This document shows, piece after piece, positions 48,187-58,895 of a stretch of DNA of 64,000 bases (position 1 is its first letter; each line of letters begins with the position of its first letter). This stretch comes from Rhodovibrio salinarum DSM 9154 (GTDB taxonomy: Bacteria; Pseudomonadota; Alphaproteobacteria; Kiloniellales; Rhodovibrionaceae). The notes under the pieces are model-generated. The model worked only from the letters and a program-made list of their open reading frames with translations. It was not told where the DNA came from and made no database searches. The translations under genes were made by a program, and so were the position numbers. The stretch is from NCBI RefSeq assembly GCF_000515255.1, contig NZ_KI911559.1, positions 1,630,824 to 1,694,823 on the forward strand, written 5' to 3'.

Positions 48187-49482
48187 TCACGATTCACTCT
48201 GCACGAGTCGATTGCCGACAGAGTCGTCGGCGCCCGCAGAAGATAGGGTTTCCGTTGTGGGCGTCTGCTTCACCAACAGGTCGGCGTGCGGCGTGAAGCG
48301 GAGGGTTAAAGGCATCAGGGCAGCCCCGAGCGCGGGGGCTTGCTCGCCGACGCTGCCGGTCTCGATCGTGATGGGCGAGAGGCCGGAGAGATTTAGGTCG
48401 GTCAGCGTATGGCGGACCTTATGGACCAAGCGATCTTGCCAGTCGGCGCGCATGACGCCGTCGATCACCGCCTGCTCGAAGTCGAACACGCTAGCGGCGC
48501 AGACGACCGTGCGAGCGATGGCGGCGCCGGCGCGTGCACACCAAGCCTGGAAGATTTCCTCCCCGCGCAGATCGTCGACCCGGCCCGCGATCAGTCCCGG
48601 ACCGTCAAGGCCCGCCGCGTTGAGGTCCCGTTGCAGAAAGATCAGAGAAGCGCGGTGGATCAGCTGATCAGGCGGTCCCTCTGTGCCGTTCGCGCTGTCC
48701 ATGGGCATTGAGCCGAGCGCCCCGGCGTTGCCGCGGCTGCCGGTGTGCAGCCGGCCGTCCAGCACGATGCCGCCGCCAATGAAACCACCGACGAACAGGT
48801 AAACGACGCTCCGCGCGGTAATCGCCTCGCCGAAGTACATCTCGGCGGCGCAGGAGGCGGTGATATCGTTGTACGGGAAGGTGGGCAGGCCGGTGGCGGC
48901 CTGCAGTTCATCGGCCGGATCCGCGCCTTGCCAGTCGTCGAGCGCGCCGGGCTCGAGACCCAGTTCCGACGCCCAGGCGTGCATGTCGCCGGGCATGGCG
49001 ATGCCGATCCCGATGGTGCGCTGCCGCTCTTCCGCCGAAAGCGTGTCGAGCGTCCGCGATAGCGCGTCCTGCGCCGACGCGATCACCTGTTGCCGGTAGG
49101 GGCCGGCATAGTCCATGCGCTCGTGCGCGATGACCGTGCCGACGAAGTCCAACAGGACGACTTCCAGGTTGCGTCGGCCGATCTTGATGCCGACGGAGAA
49201 GCGGCCGCGCGGGTGCAGGGCGATCGGGGTGTAGGGCTGGCCGACGTTCCCCCGGACCTTGCTTTCCTTACGAACCAGTTTCTCCTTGAGCAGGCCACTT
49301 ACGATGATGGAGACGCCCTGCGCGCTCAGTCCCGTCACGCGGGCCAGTTCGGCTTTGGAAAGGGGGCCGCGCTGGCGGATGACGGACAGGATAAGGCGTT
49401 CATTGTAAGCCCGCAGCCCGGCGCGATCGCCGCCGCGTTGGTCGTCCGATTGCTCGCCGTAGCCGTCGGTGTCCCGCGCCAT
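48187..49482 (-). CDS. frcR: ROK family repressor, FrcR-like
   Basis: A 431-residue regulator. A winged helix at the N-terminus (about 25-90; RLILSVIRQRGPLSKAELAR, VTGLSAQGVSIIVSGLLKEK) is joined to a ROK sugar-kinase-like domain. No CxCGxxGC zinc cluster is evident in the usual place; the corresponding region reads QLIHRASLIFLQRDLNAAG. The start at 49482 follows a very good AAGGAGACGGA. It is divergent from frcBCA; in Sinorhizobium a ROK protein (FrcR) controls the same transporter. The palindrome at 49562-49576 is the probable operator. A relic of a related gene lies at 44081-44190. Confidence 0.85.
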   Translation of the reverse strand: MARDTDGYGEQSDDQRGGDRAGLRAYNERLILSVIRQRGPLSKAELARVTGLSAQGVSIIVSGLLKEKLVRKESKVRGNVGQPYTPIALHPRGRFSVGIKIGRRNLEVVLLDFVGTVIAHERMDYAGPYRQQVIASAQDALSRTLDTLSAEERQRTIGIGIAMPGDMHAWASELGLEPGALDDWQGADPADELQAATGLPTFPYNDITASCAAEMYFGEAITARSVVYLFVGGFIGGGIVLDGRLHTGSRGNAGALGSMPMDSANGTEGPPDQLIHRASLIFLQRDLNAAGLDGPGLIAGRVDDLRGEEIFQAWCARAGAAIARTVVCAASVFDFEQAVIDGVMRADWQDRLVHKVRHTLTDLNLSGLSPITIETGSVGEQAPALGAALMPLTLRFTPHADLLVKQTPTTETLSSAGADDSVGNRLVQSES

Positions 49483-49561
49483 TCCGTCTCCTTGCCGCTG
49501 ATACGCATGAGCCTGCGCACCATAGCCTAACACCACCGTCAGTATGCGTCAGATAATAACA

Positions 49562-49576
49562 AAATCAACTTGATTT
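49562..49576. promoter_or_regulatory. probable ROK (FrcR) operator
   Basis: AAATCAA-C-TTGATTT is a perfect 7-1-7 palindrome in an AT-rich stretch of the divergent frcR-frcB gap, about 80 bases from the frcR start and 140 from frcB. ROK repressors bind AT-rich palindromes. Position supports control of both directions. Confidence 0.6.
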
Positions 49577-49713
49577 ATCTATTGATCTGGTGTGGGAAAG
49601 CTGATCTTCTAAAGGTGCGGTGCCCGGAAGAAGGGCCGGTTGTGCAAGAGGCGGTGACAACGTCCGAGCCGGCACCTGGGACCGTCGAAAGCAAGTTTCT
49701 GGGAGGAAATGCT

Positions 49714-50748
49714 ATGTCGAGGCTGTTTCGCTTTCTGGCGTCCACCGTCGTGTGCGCCAGTATCGTTGCCGGCTCTGTCGGTGCTGCCGCCGCTGACGAC
49801 GACACGCTTGTGGGGATCGTGGTCAAGACGCGGACCAATCCCTTTTTCGTGAAGATGACGGAGGGGGCGGCTCAGGCTGCCGAGGAGCACGGTGTCGACC
49901 TGCGCTCCTATGCCGGCAATTACGATGGCGATGTCGGCTCGCAGATCGAGGCGATCGAAAGCCTGATCGCCGCCGGGGCCGACGGTATTCTACTGACGCC
50001 TTCGGATTCCTCGGCTCTGGTGCCAGTGGTCGAGCGGGCCCGCGAGGCCGGGATCCTGGTGATCGCGTTGGACACTGCGCTGACCCCGGCGTCAGCCGCG
50101 CACGCCACGTTCGCGACGGACAACTTCGAAGCGGGTAAATTGGTTGGTCAGTGGGCCCGGGCTCAGTTGGGCGATGCGGCGAGCGATGCGCGCATTGCCA
50201 TGCTCGACCTGAACACCAAGGAAATTTCCGTCGACGTGGCGCGCGATCAGGGATTCCTGACCGGCTTCGGTATCGACGTGAAGGACCCTGAGGACATCGG
50301 CGACGAGGAGGATCCACGGATCGTCGGGCACGACGTGACCCAGGGCTCGGCCGAGGGCGGTCGCCGTGCGATGGAGAACCTGCTGCAGCGGAACCCTGGC
50401 ATCAACGTCGTCTACACCATTAACGAGCCGGCCGCCGCTGGCGCGTACGAGGCCTTGCGTTCCTTCGGCTTCGAGGATCAAGCCTTGATCGTGTCGATCG
50501 ATGGCGGCTGCCCGGGGGTGAAGAACGTCAAGGCCGGCGTCATCGGCGCGACGTCGATGCAGTTCCCGCTGCGGATGGCCAAGATGGGCGTCGACGCGGT
50601 CGTAGAGTACGCCGACACCGGCAAGCTGCCGAAGACCGGCGCGGACTCGAACTTCGTCAACACCGGCGTGGAACTCGTGACCGACGATCCCGTTGAGGGG
50701 GTGCCGTCGATCTCCCCTGAGGAAGGCCTCGAGAAGTGCTGGGGGTGA
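49714..50748 (+). CDS. frcB: fructose-type ABC transporter substrate-binding protein
   Basis: A 344-residue periplasmic binding protein of the ribose/CUT2 class. Signal peptide about residues 1-26 (ending VGAAAAD). [20 protein letters not shown], then [19 protein letters not shown] and STDN-like [17 protein letters not shown] are class hallmarks. The whole order frcR, frcB, frcC, frcA, kinase equals the Sinorhizobium frc locus, so the likely sugar is fructose, possibly also ribose or mannose. GGGAGGAAATGCT precedes the ATG. An in-frame start further upstream gives no signal peptide and was rejected. Confidence 0.88.
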   Translation: MSRLFRFLASTVVCASIVAGSVGAAAADDDTLVGIVVKTRTNPFFVKMTEGAAQAAEEHGVDLRSYAGNYDGDVGSQIEAIESLIAAGADGILLTPSDSSALVPVVERAREAGILVIALDTALTPASAAHATFATDNFEAGKLVGQWARAQLGDAASDARIAMLDLNTKEISVDVARDQGFLTGFGIDVKDPEDIGDEEDPRIVGHDVTQGSAEGGRRAMENLLQRNPGINVVYTINEPAAAGAYEALRSFGFEDQALIVSIDGGCPGVKNVKAGVIGATSMQFPLRMAKMGVDAVVEYADTGKLPKTGADSNFVNTGVELVTDDPVEGVPSISPEEGLEKCWG

Positions 50749-50825
50749 CCCTGCCGCTTCCGCAGATTGCCTGCGCGGTCCGCCCGGCCGCGTGGGCTGT
50801 GCCCCGTCATCCGAGGCAGTGAGCT

Positions 50826-51908
50826 ATGTCCGATCAATCCGCTCCCCAAAAGGGCGCGTCGCAGAGATACGACACCATGGTCGAAGGCAGCCCCGAGGAG
50901 GTTGCCTCCTTTGAACAGCATGCGCGTAGCCCGATCCAGCGGGTGCACCACTTTCTGCACGTCAACCCGACGGCGGTGCCGATGTTGGTGCTGGCGCTGA
51001 GTGTGGTCGTATTCGGGGCCGTGGCGAACAACTTCTTCACGGCCTTCAACCTGACCCTGATCATCCAGCAGGTGACGATCATCGGTATCCTCGGCGTCGC
51101 GCAGACGCTGATTATCCTGTCCGCTGGTATCGATCTGTCGGTCGCCGCGGTGATGATGCTGTCTGCCGTGGTCATGGGGAACCTGGCTGTTTATCAGGGC
51201 ATGCCCACTTTCGTGGCGGTCCCCATCGGTCTGCTCTGCGGGGCGGCCTGCGGTTTCATGAACGGCATGCTTGTCACGCGTTTTCGCCTGCCGCCGTTTA
51301 TCGTGACGCTGGGTGCGTGGAAGATGTTCTTCGCCCTGACCCTGTTCCTTTCGGGTGGCCAGTCGGTGCGCTCTCAGGACATCAACACGTCGGCCCCGGC
51401 GCTGAAGGTGTTCGGGACCCGTTTCGATGTTCTTGGAGCTCAGTTCACGACCGGGGCCTTGCTGATGCTGGCGCTGTTCGCGCTGGGCTGGTACGTGCTG
51501 AACAAGACCGCCTGGGGGCGTCACGTCTACGCCGTCGGCAACGATGCTGATGCCGCTCGCCTGGCCGGCATTCCCACCCGGCGCGTTCTGCTCAGCGTCT
51601 ACATGCTCGCGAGTACCCTGTGCGCCCTGGCGGCCTGGGTGTCGATCGGCCGCGTTGGCTCGGTGTCGCCGCAATCCTTCTACGAGGGCAACCTCGACGC
51701 GATCACGGCGGTGGTTATTGGAGGCTGTTCACTGTTCGGCGGGCGTGGCTCGATCCTTGGCACGCTGATCGGGGCGTTGATCGTGGGGGTGTTCCGCTCC
51801 GGCCTCAATCTGTCCGGCGTCGATGTGCTCTGGCAGCAGTTCGCTGTCGGTGCCCTTATTATCTTCGCGGTCGCAATCGATCAGTGGCTCAGAAAGGTAT
51901 CCGCGTGA
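50826..51908 (+). CDS. frcC: sugar ABC transporter permease
   Basis: A 360-residue CUT2 permease with about ten membrane segments after a hydrophilic N-terminus of about 45 residues. The conserved GIDLSVAAVMMLSAVVMGNL and GNDADAARLAGIPTRRVLLSVYMLAS (the EAA-like loop) are present, as is the final VVIGGCSLFGGRGSILGTLIGALIVG. It works as a dimer with FrcA. It lies 77 bases after frcB, and its stop overlaps the frcA start by one base. Confidence 0.9.
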   Translation: MSDQSAPQKGASQRYDTMVEGSPEEVASFEQHARSPIQRVHHFLHVNPTAVPMLVLALSVVVFGAVANNFFTAFNLTLIIQQVTIIGILGVAQTLIILSAGIDLSVAAVMMLSAVVMGNLAVYQGMPTFVAVPIGLLCGAACGFMNGMLVTRFRLPPFIVTLGAWKMFFALTLFLSGGQSVRSQDINTSAPALKVFGTRFDVLGAQFTTGALLMLALFALGWYVLNKTAWGRHVYAVGNDADAARLAGIPTRRVLLSVYMLASTLCALAAWVSIGRVGSVSPQSFYEGNLDAITAVVIGGCSLFGGRGSILGTLIGALIVGVFRSGLNLSGVDVLWQQFAVGALIIFAVAIDQWLRKVSA

Positions 51909-52702
51909 TGACGACACGCATCCCCATTCTGCAGGGTCGTAACCTGGTCAAGCGTTACGGCCGGGTCACGGCGATGGACGGCGCCGATTTCGATCTTCAT
52001 CAGGGCGAGGTGCTGGCCGTCATAGGCGACAATGGCGCTGGCAAGTCCACCCTGATCAAGGCGATCTGCGGCGCCACCATCCCGGATGCGGGCGAGATCC
52101 GCATCGCGGGAGAACCGGTCCACTTCAACGGCCCGATGGACGCGCGCAAGGCGGGCATCGAGACGGTGTTCCAGACGCTGGCCCTGGCGCCCTCGCTGTC
52201 GATCGCGGACAACCTCTTCCTGGGCCGCGAGATTCGCGTACCGGGGGTGCGGGGGAACTGGTTCAAGATGCTCGACCACAAGCGGATGCATGAGCTAGCG
52301 CGTGAGCGGTTGAACGAGCTTGGCCTGCTCACGATTCAGGACATCAGTCAGCCGGTCGAGACGCTGTCCGGCGGTCAGCGGCAAGGTGTGGCGGTGGCCC
52401 GGGCGGCAGCCTTCGGCTCCAAGGTGGTGATCATGGACGAGCCGACAGCCGCCCTTGGCGTGAAGGAGAGTCGCAAGGTGCTGGAGCTGATCCAGGACGT
52501 GAAGGCGCGTGGTTTGTCGGTGCTTCTGATTAGCCACAACATGCCGCACGTGTTCGAGGTTGCCGACCGTATTCACGTTCATCGGCTGGGGCGGCGCCAC
52601 GCCGTCCTCAAACCCGACGCGTGCACGATGTCGGACGCGGTCGCGATCATGACGGGTGCGATGGAACCGCCGGCCCCCCACGCGCCGGACCCGGTGCACT
52701 GA
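51908..52702 (+). CDS. frcA: sugar ABC transporter ATP-binding protein (single domain)
   Basis: A 264-residue ATPase. Walker A GDNGAGKST, signature LSGGQRQGVAVARA, Walker B VVIMDEPTAA and H-loop LISHNMPHVFEVADR are intact. Most CUT2 importers use a duplicated ATPase of about 500 residues; FrcA-type proteins are single, as here. The start at 51908 overlaps the frcC stop. The C-terminal tail (MSDAVAIMTGAM) is as in FrcA. Confidence 0.9.
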   Translation: MTTRIPILQGRNLVKRYGRVTAMDGADFDLHQGEVLAVIGDNGAGKSTLIKAICGATIPDAGEIRIAGEPVHFNGPMDARKAGIETVFQTLALAPSLSIADNLFLGREIRVPGVRGNWFKMLDHKRMHELARERLNELGLLTIQDISQPVETLSGGQRQGVAVARAAAFGSKVVIMDEPTAALGVKESRKVLELIQDVKARGLSVLLISHNMPHVFEVADRIHVHRLGRRHAVLKPDACTMSDAVAIMTGAMEPPAPHAPDPVH

Positions 52703-52708
52703 GGCACC

Positions 52709-53656
52709 ATGTTTGTCGTTTGTGGGGAAGCGCTTTGGGACCTGTTCGGGGGGGAGACGTCCTCGGGCGACCTCCAGTTCGACGCCCGGGTCGGCGGCTC
52801 GCCGTTCAACGTCGCTGTTGGCGTCGCCCGGCTGGGAAAGCGGTCGGCGCTGTTGACGGGGTTGTCGGCTGACAGCCTGGGCCGTCGACTGCATGCGGCT
52901 CTGGACCGCGAGGGCGTCGATACCGCCTTGTTGATGACGAAACAGGCGCCGACCACGCTTAGCCTGGTCGATCTCGGACCCGACGGCCATCCGGCCTATG
53001 CCTTCTACGGGACCGGCGCGGCCGACCGCGCGCTGGCTGCGGAGGATCTGCCGCAGCTGGGTGAAGACGTTTCCGGCCTGCATTTCGGGTCCTACTCGCT
53101 GGTGACCGATTCGACCGGGAGCAGTCTGCTCGAACTCGCGCACCGGGAAGCTGGCCGCCGGCTCATCACGCTGGATCCAAACGTGCGGCCGACAGTCGAG
53201 CCGGACCTCGCACTCTGGCGTCAGCGCATCGCCGCCTTCGTCAAGACGGCCGATCTGGTAAAGGTCAGTGTCGAGGATCTGGAAACGCTGTACCCTGGGG
53301 TCGCGCCGGCCGAGATTGCCCGGTGCTGGCTTTCGACGGGGGCGAAGTTGGTGGTGGTGACGGCCGGCGGGCAGGGCGCGGAAGCGTTCACCGCCGCAGA
53401 GCACGTCCGGATGCCGGCACGGCGCGTGGATGTGGTCGACGCGGTCGGGGCTGGTGACACGTTTCAGGCCGCGCTGATCGCGGCGCTGCTTGAAAGCGGT
53501 CGGCTGACCGGCCAGGCCGTCGCTGCGCTCGACGCCGAAGCCTTGTCCCGCTTACTTGACTTCGCGATGGCCGCTGCCGCCCTTACCTGTGCGCGCCGCG
53601 GCGCTGACTTGGCCTACCGCGCGGAGCTGCCCGCGCTGGATCTGGAGGTGCATTAA
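52709..53656 (+). CDS. frcK: PfkB family sugar kinase, probable fructokinase
   Basis: A 315-residue ribokinase-fold enzyme. VGGSPFNVAVGVARLGKRSALLTGL near residue 29 is the first PfkB signature. DAVGAGDTFQAALIAALLE is the second and holds the catalytic aspartate. It sits six bases after frcA and overlaps zwf by one base. The likely reaction is ATP-dependent phosphorylation of the imported sugar, fructose to fructose 6-phosphate, feeding Zwf after isomerisation. Specificity is inferred from neighbours. Confidence 0.87.
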   Translation: MFVVCGEALWDLFGGETSSGDLQFDARVGGSPFNVAVGVARLGKRSALLTGLSADSLGRRLHAALDREGVDTALLMTKQAPTTLSLVDLGPDGHPAYAFYGTGAADRALAAEDLPQLGEDVSGLHFGSYSLVTDSTGSSLLELAHREAGRRLITLDPNVRPTVEPDLALWRQRIAAFVKTADLVKVSVEDLETLYPGVAPAEIARCWLSTGAKLVVVTAGGQGAEAFTAAEHVRMPARRVDVVDAVGAGDTFQAALIAALLESGRLTGQAVAALDAEALSRLLDFAMAAAALTCARRGADLAYRAELPALDLEVH

Positions 53657-55122
53657 TGGTTGCACGCGTCGTGCCGGTCCCGGCCTTCGACCTCATCGTG
53701 TTCGGGGCCACGGGCGACCTCTCGAAGCGCAAGCTGCTGCCGGCGCTCTATCAGCGGTTCCGCGATGGGCAGTTGCCCGAAGCCGCGCGGATCCTGGGCA
53801 CCGGGCGTAGCCCCATGGAAGATGACGGCTTCCGGCAACTGGCCGAAGAGGCGATCCAGAACCATGTCGCCGCCGATCACCGCGATGCGGACTCGTTGCG
53901 CCGATTTGTCAGTCTGTTGGGCTACGTGCCGCTTAGCGTGGACAGTGATGACGACTGGCGGGCGCTGTCGGACCGGCTCGCACATGGCGAGGACCGGCCG
54001 TGCGTGTTCTATCTGTCGGTTGGCCCCGATCTGTTCGGCCCGATCGCCCGGCAGTTGGCGGCGCATGGCCTGAATGGGTCGAATGTCCGCATCGTGGTGG
54101 AAAAGCCGCTGGGCCACGACCTCGCCTCGGCGCGCGATCTGAACAGCCAGCTCGCCGAGGTGTTTCAGGAGGGTCAGATCTATCGGATCGACCACTACCT
54201 GGGAAAGGAGACGGTCCAGAACCTGATGGCGCTGCGTTTCGCCAACGCGCTGTTCGAGCCGGTGTGGAACGCGCGCCACGTCGATCACGTCCAGATTACC
54301 GTGGCGGAAAGCGTCGGGGTCGCCGGGCGTGGGGGCTTCTACGACGCCACCGGCGCGACCCGCGACATGGTGCAGAACCACCTGCTGCAACTGCTTTGCC
54401 TGACCGCGATGGAGCCGCCGGCGCACTTCGATCCAGACGCGGTGCGCGACGAGAAGGTGAAGGTGCTGCGCTCGCTGACGCCGCCATCCGGCAGCGACGA
54501 CATCGTGCGCGGCCAGTACCGCGGCAACGAGCGCCTGGAGTCCTACGGCGAAGACGTCGGCGATCCGGCTTCACGCACCGAGAGCTTCGTGGCGATCAAG
54601 GCGGCGGTGGCGAACTGGCGCTGGTCGGGCACGCCCTTCTACCTGCGCACCGGCAAGCGTCTGCGCGCCCGGATGTCGGAAATCGCGGTCTTCTTCAAGG
54701 ACGCGCCGCACTCGATCTTTCCGCATTCGGCTGGCGAGCCCTTGCCGAACGTGCTGGCGATCCGCTTGCAGCCGGATGAGGGGATCACGCTCAGCATGAC
54801 CATCAAGGACCCCGGTCCCGGCGGCATGCGGCTGACCGGGGCCAACCTGGACATGACCTTCGCGGATGGTCTGGGGCAGCCGGACCTGCGGATGCCCGAC
54901 GCCTATGAACGGCTGGTGATGGACGTCGTGCGCGGCGACCAGACGCTGTTCATGCGGAGTGACGAGGTCGAGGCGGCCTGGGCCTGGATCGATCCGCTGA
55001 TCACCGACTGGGCGGAGCGGCGGGATCGCCCCACGCCTTACGACATCGCCTCGTCAGGTCCGGAGGATGCGCTGATGCTGATGCATCGCGACGGTCGGCG
55101 CTGGCGGGAGATCGCGATATGA
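53656..55122 (+). CDS. zwf: glucose-6-phosphate 1-dehydrogenase
   Basis: A 488-residue enzyme that oxidises glucose 6-phosphate to 6-phosphogluconolactone with NADP or NAD. FGATGDLSKRKLLPALYQ is the nucleotide-binding start, VEKPLGHDLASA follows, and RIDHYLGKE holds the catalytic lysine/histidine motif. Length is typical. The gene overlaps the kinase by one base and pgl by four, so the three are translationally coupled. Confidence 0.96.
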   Translation: MVARVVPVPAFDLIVFGATGDLSKRKLLPALYQRFRDGQLPEAARILGTGRSPMEDDGFRQLAEEAIQNHVAADHRDADSLRRFVSLLGYVPLSVDSDDDWRALSDRLAHGEDRPCVFYLSVGPDLFGPIARQLAAHGLNGSNVRIVVEKPLGHDLASARDLNSQLAEVFQEGQIYRIDHYLGKETVQNLMALRFANALFEPVWNARHVDHVQITVAESVGVAGRGGFYDATGATRDMVQNHLLQLLCLTAMEPPAHFDPDAVRDEKVKVLRSLTPPSGSDDIVRGQYRGNERLESYGEDVGDPASRTESFVAIKAAVANWRWSGTPFYLRTGKRLRARMSEIAVFFKDAPHSIFPHSAGEPLPNVLAIRLQPDEGITLSMTIKDPGPGGMRLTGANLDMTFADGLGQPDLRMPDAYERLVMDVVRGDQTLFMRSDEVEAAWAWIDPLITDWAERRDRPTPYDIASSGPEDALMLMHRDGRRWREIAI

Positions 55123-55829
55123 CCGCCGGCGTGGACAGCCCGCCCGTGACAGCTTTCCCGGATCGCGACCTCTTGGCTGCCGGCTTGGCCGAGCGCGTCG
55201 CCCGGGATTTGGCTGCCGCGATCGACGCGCGGGGGCGGGCCACGCTCGCCGTGCCGGGGGGCGAAACGCCAGGCCGTTTCCTGCGCGCGCTCGCCCAGGC
55301 GGATATTGCCTGGATGCGGGTGCGCGTGACCCTGACGGACGAGCGTTGGGTGCCGCCGGAGGACGCGCGGTCGAACGCGCGCCTGGTGCGGGCGAATCTG
55401 TTGCACGGACCTGCGGCAGCAGCCGAGTTCGTGCCGCTTTACGCGCCGGGTTTATCCCCTGAAACCGGGGCAGAGCGGCAAAGCCGGGAGCTCGACGAAC
55501 GCATGCTGCCGCTCGACGTCTGTGTGCTGGGGATGGGGGCGGACGGCCACACGGCCTCGCTGTTCCCGGGGGCCGAGCAGTTGCAAGAGGCGCTGGACCC
55601 GGCGTGTCTGCAGTCGCTGGTCGCGGTTCACGCTCCAGGCGCAGGGGAACCGCGCGTCAGCCTGAGTGCCCCCGTGCTGTGCGGCGCCGGCCAAGTTTAC
55701 CTGTTGATCCAGGGTACGGAGAAACGGGCGGCGCTCGACGCTGCCCTGACGGCGACATCGGCCTTAGAGGCGCCGGTGCGGGTTGTGCTGACGCGTGCCG
55801 GCCCGGTTGAGGTGGTCTACGCCGACTGA
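55119..55829 (+). CDS. pgl: 6-phosphogluconolactonase
   Basis: A 236-residue DevB-type lactonase that opens 6-phosphogluconolactone to 6-phosphogluconate. Marks: [37 protein letters not shown] and [17 protein letters not shown]. It starts within the zwf stop (ATGA) and is followed after 50 bases by edd. Confidence 0.95.
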   Translation: MTAGVDSPPVTAFPDRDLLAAGLAERVARDLAAAIDARGRATLAVPGGETPGRFLRALAQADIAWMRVRVTLTDERWVPPEDARSNARLVRANLLHGPAAAAEFVPLYAPGLSPETGAERQSRELDERMLPLDVCVLGMGADGHTASLFPGAEQLQEALDPACLQSLVAVHAPGAGEPRVSLSAPVLCGAGQVYLLIQGTEKRAALDAALTATSALEAPVRVVLTRAGPVEVVYAD

Positions 55830-55879
55830 CGTGTGTCGGCATGGCAGGCGCACGCAGCGCCGAACGGAAGGTTGGAACA

Positions 55880-57694
<1,815 letters not shown>

Positions 57695-58036
57695 CCGTAA
57701 CTCGGAAAAGCAGCCTCATGGAGCTCAAAGGGGCCCGCCTCAAGGAAATTTCCCGACACACCACTCACGTGGGGAACGCTTTAGAGGCTCTTGTGGTTTA
57801 AGCGGTCTAACTGTGCTTGGCAGATGCCAGCCAGGTTCCATGACAGGAGTTTTAGTCGCCGATTCTGTAGCTTGCCGCCGCCTGTTGGCGCGGCGATTCA
57901 TTGTTGCGAGTGGTTCGCATTCTCACTAACGTCCATCCCGATTCAAACAGTCAGGTATTCCCGAGGGTGCACTCAAGCAGGAGCGCGCGGATGGCGACGC
58001 GCCGTAGGGAGGCCGGGACGCGGATGGGATGGGAGC
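57695..58036. other. intergenic region upstream of the FecI-like sigma gene
   Basis: About 340 bases between edd and the sigma factor start, with composition less GC-rich than the genes on either side. It holds a Fur-box-like sequence at 57906-57926. No gene is supported; the frame open through it is an upstream extension of the sigma gene without family similarity. Confidence 0.5.
57906..57926. promoter_or_regulatory. Fur-box-like site before the FecI-like sigma gene
   Basis: GCGAGTGGTTCGCATTCTCA agrees in 16 of 20 positions with the common proteobacterial iron-box pattern GCAAATGATTCTCATTCTCA (pattern recalled from memory). It lies 110 bases before the sigma start, where a Fur-controlled promoter is expected. 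Confidence 0.5.
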
Positions 58037-58555
58037 ATGGGATCCTCGGCGCAGGAGCTTGCGGTGGAGGCGCTATACCGCCAGCATCAGACGGCGTTGC
58101 GCCGGTTTCTCGTGCGCATGCTGCGCTGCGAGGAGACGGCGGCTGAGGTGTCTCAGGAGGCGTGGCTGCGTCTGCTTCGCCGCACGCCAGGACGGCCCGT
58201 GGAAGAGCCCCGGGCCTATCTGTTCCAGGTGGCCGCGAATGCTGCCCGCGACCGCATGGCGCGGGAGCGCACGCACGCGGGCGTCGTCGACGGCAGCCCG
58301 GTACCCGAGGCGGTGGCGTGCTCCGAGCCGGATGCGGAAACCGCCGCCCTCGCGCGGGAGCGCCTTCTGCTGCTGGCCGAGGCCGTGGACGCGTTATCCC
58401 CACGCTGCCGCGAGGTCTTTCTGATGAGCCGGCTTGACGGACTCGCCAACGGCGAGATCGCGGCCCGCCTGGGGATTTCCCGGAACATGGTGGAGAAGCA
58501 CATCATCCGCGCCCTGGTGCACTGCCGCCGTTGCCTCGACGCCGCCGGGAAATAA
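58037..58555 (+). CDS. ECF sigma factor, FecI-like
   Basis: A 172-residue extracytoplasmic-function sigma factor. Region 2 covers about residues 10-78 (LYRQHQTALRRFLVRMLRCEETAAEVSQEAWLRL pattern with EEPRAYLFQVAANAARDRMAR). Region 4 covers about 110-168 (LSPRCREVFLMSRLDGLANG then EIAARLGISRNMVEKHI). The MVEKHIIRAL ending is the mark of the FecI iron-starvation group. FecI proteins normally have a FecR anti-sigma gene and a TonB receptor next to them; neither follows here. The ATG at 58037 has GGGATGGGAGC before it. An upstream Fur-like site supports iron control. Confidence 0.85.
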   Translation: MGSSAQELAVEALYRQHQTALRRFLVRMLRCEETAAEVSQEAWLRLLRRTPGRPVEEPRAYLFQVAANAARDRMARERTHAGVVDGSPVPEAVACSEPDAETAALARERLLLLAEAVDALSPRCREVFLMSRLDGLANGEIAARLGISRNMVEKHIIRALVHCRRCLDAAGK

Positions 58556-58895
58556 TTGCATCTTCCCGGTCAGGAGGCGCTGCCCGCGGGCAGTCCAAGA
58601 TTGTGAACCAAGCGCGGGAGCAGAGCCGGGGCGATACCACCGGTGCCCGCTACAGCTAGCTGGCCGGCCCAGTGAGCTGAACCAGCGTGCACTCGCATCA
58701 GATATCCCAGGTAAATTAGTGGTTTAGCGCGTCATTCGGCACGTTCAGCCGATGGCGCTTCACCCGATCCTGACTGGCACGTCATTTGAAACCTTGCACG
58801 GTTCCAGCTGATGCGCTTAGTATAACGTTCTAGTGTAACGTTCTACCAATAACATCCGGTCAACCGGAGCCATCGAAAATCCTGAGGAGGGAAGC
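58556..58895. other. intergenic region before the second sugar ABC operon
   Basis: About 340 bases with no supported gene. The right third contains the promoter/operator candidates at 58794-58845. No FecR-like reading frame could be found even as a remnant. Confidence 0.5.
58794..58845 (+). promoter_or_regulatory. promoter and tandem operator candidate
   Basis: A possible promoter, TTGCAC (58794-58799) and TAGTAT (58818-58823) with 18 bases between, runs into two direct copies of TAACGTTCTA at 58823-58832 and 58836-58845, spaced 13 bases start to start. The central ACGT of each is typical of LacI-type half-sites. They sit where a repressor would block the ABC operon. Confidence 0.5.
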
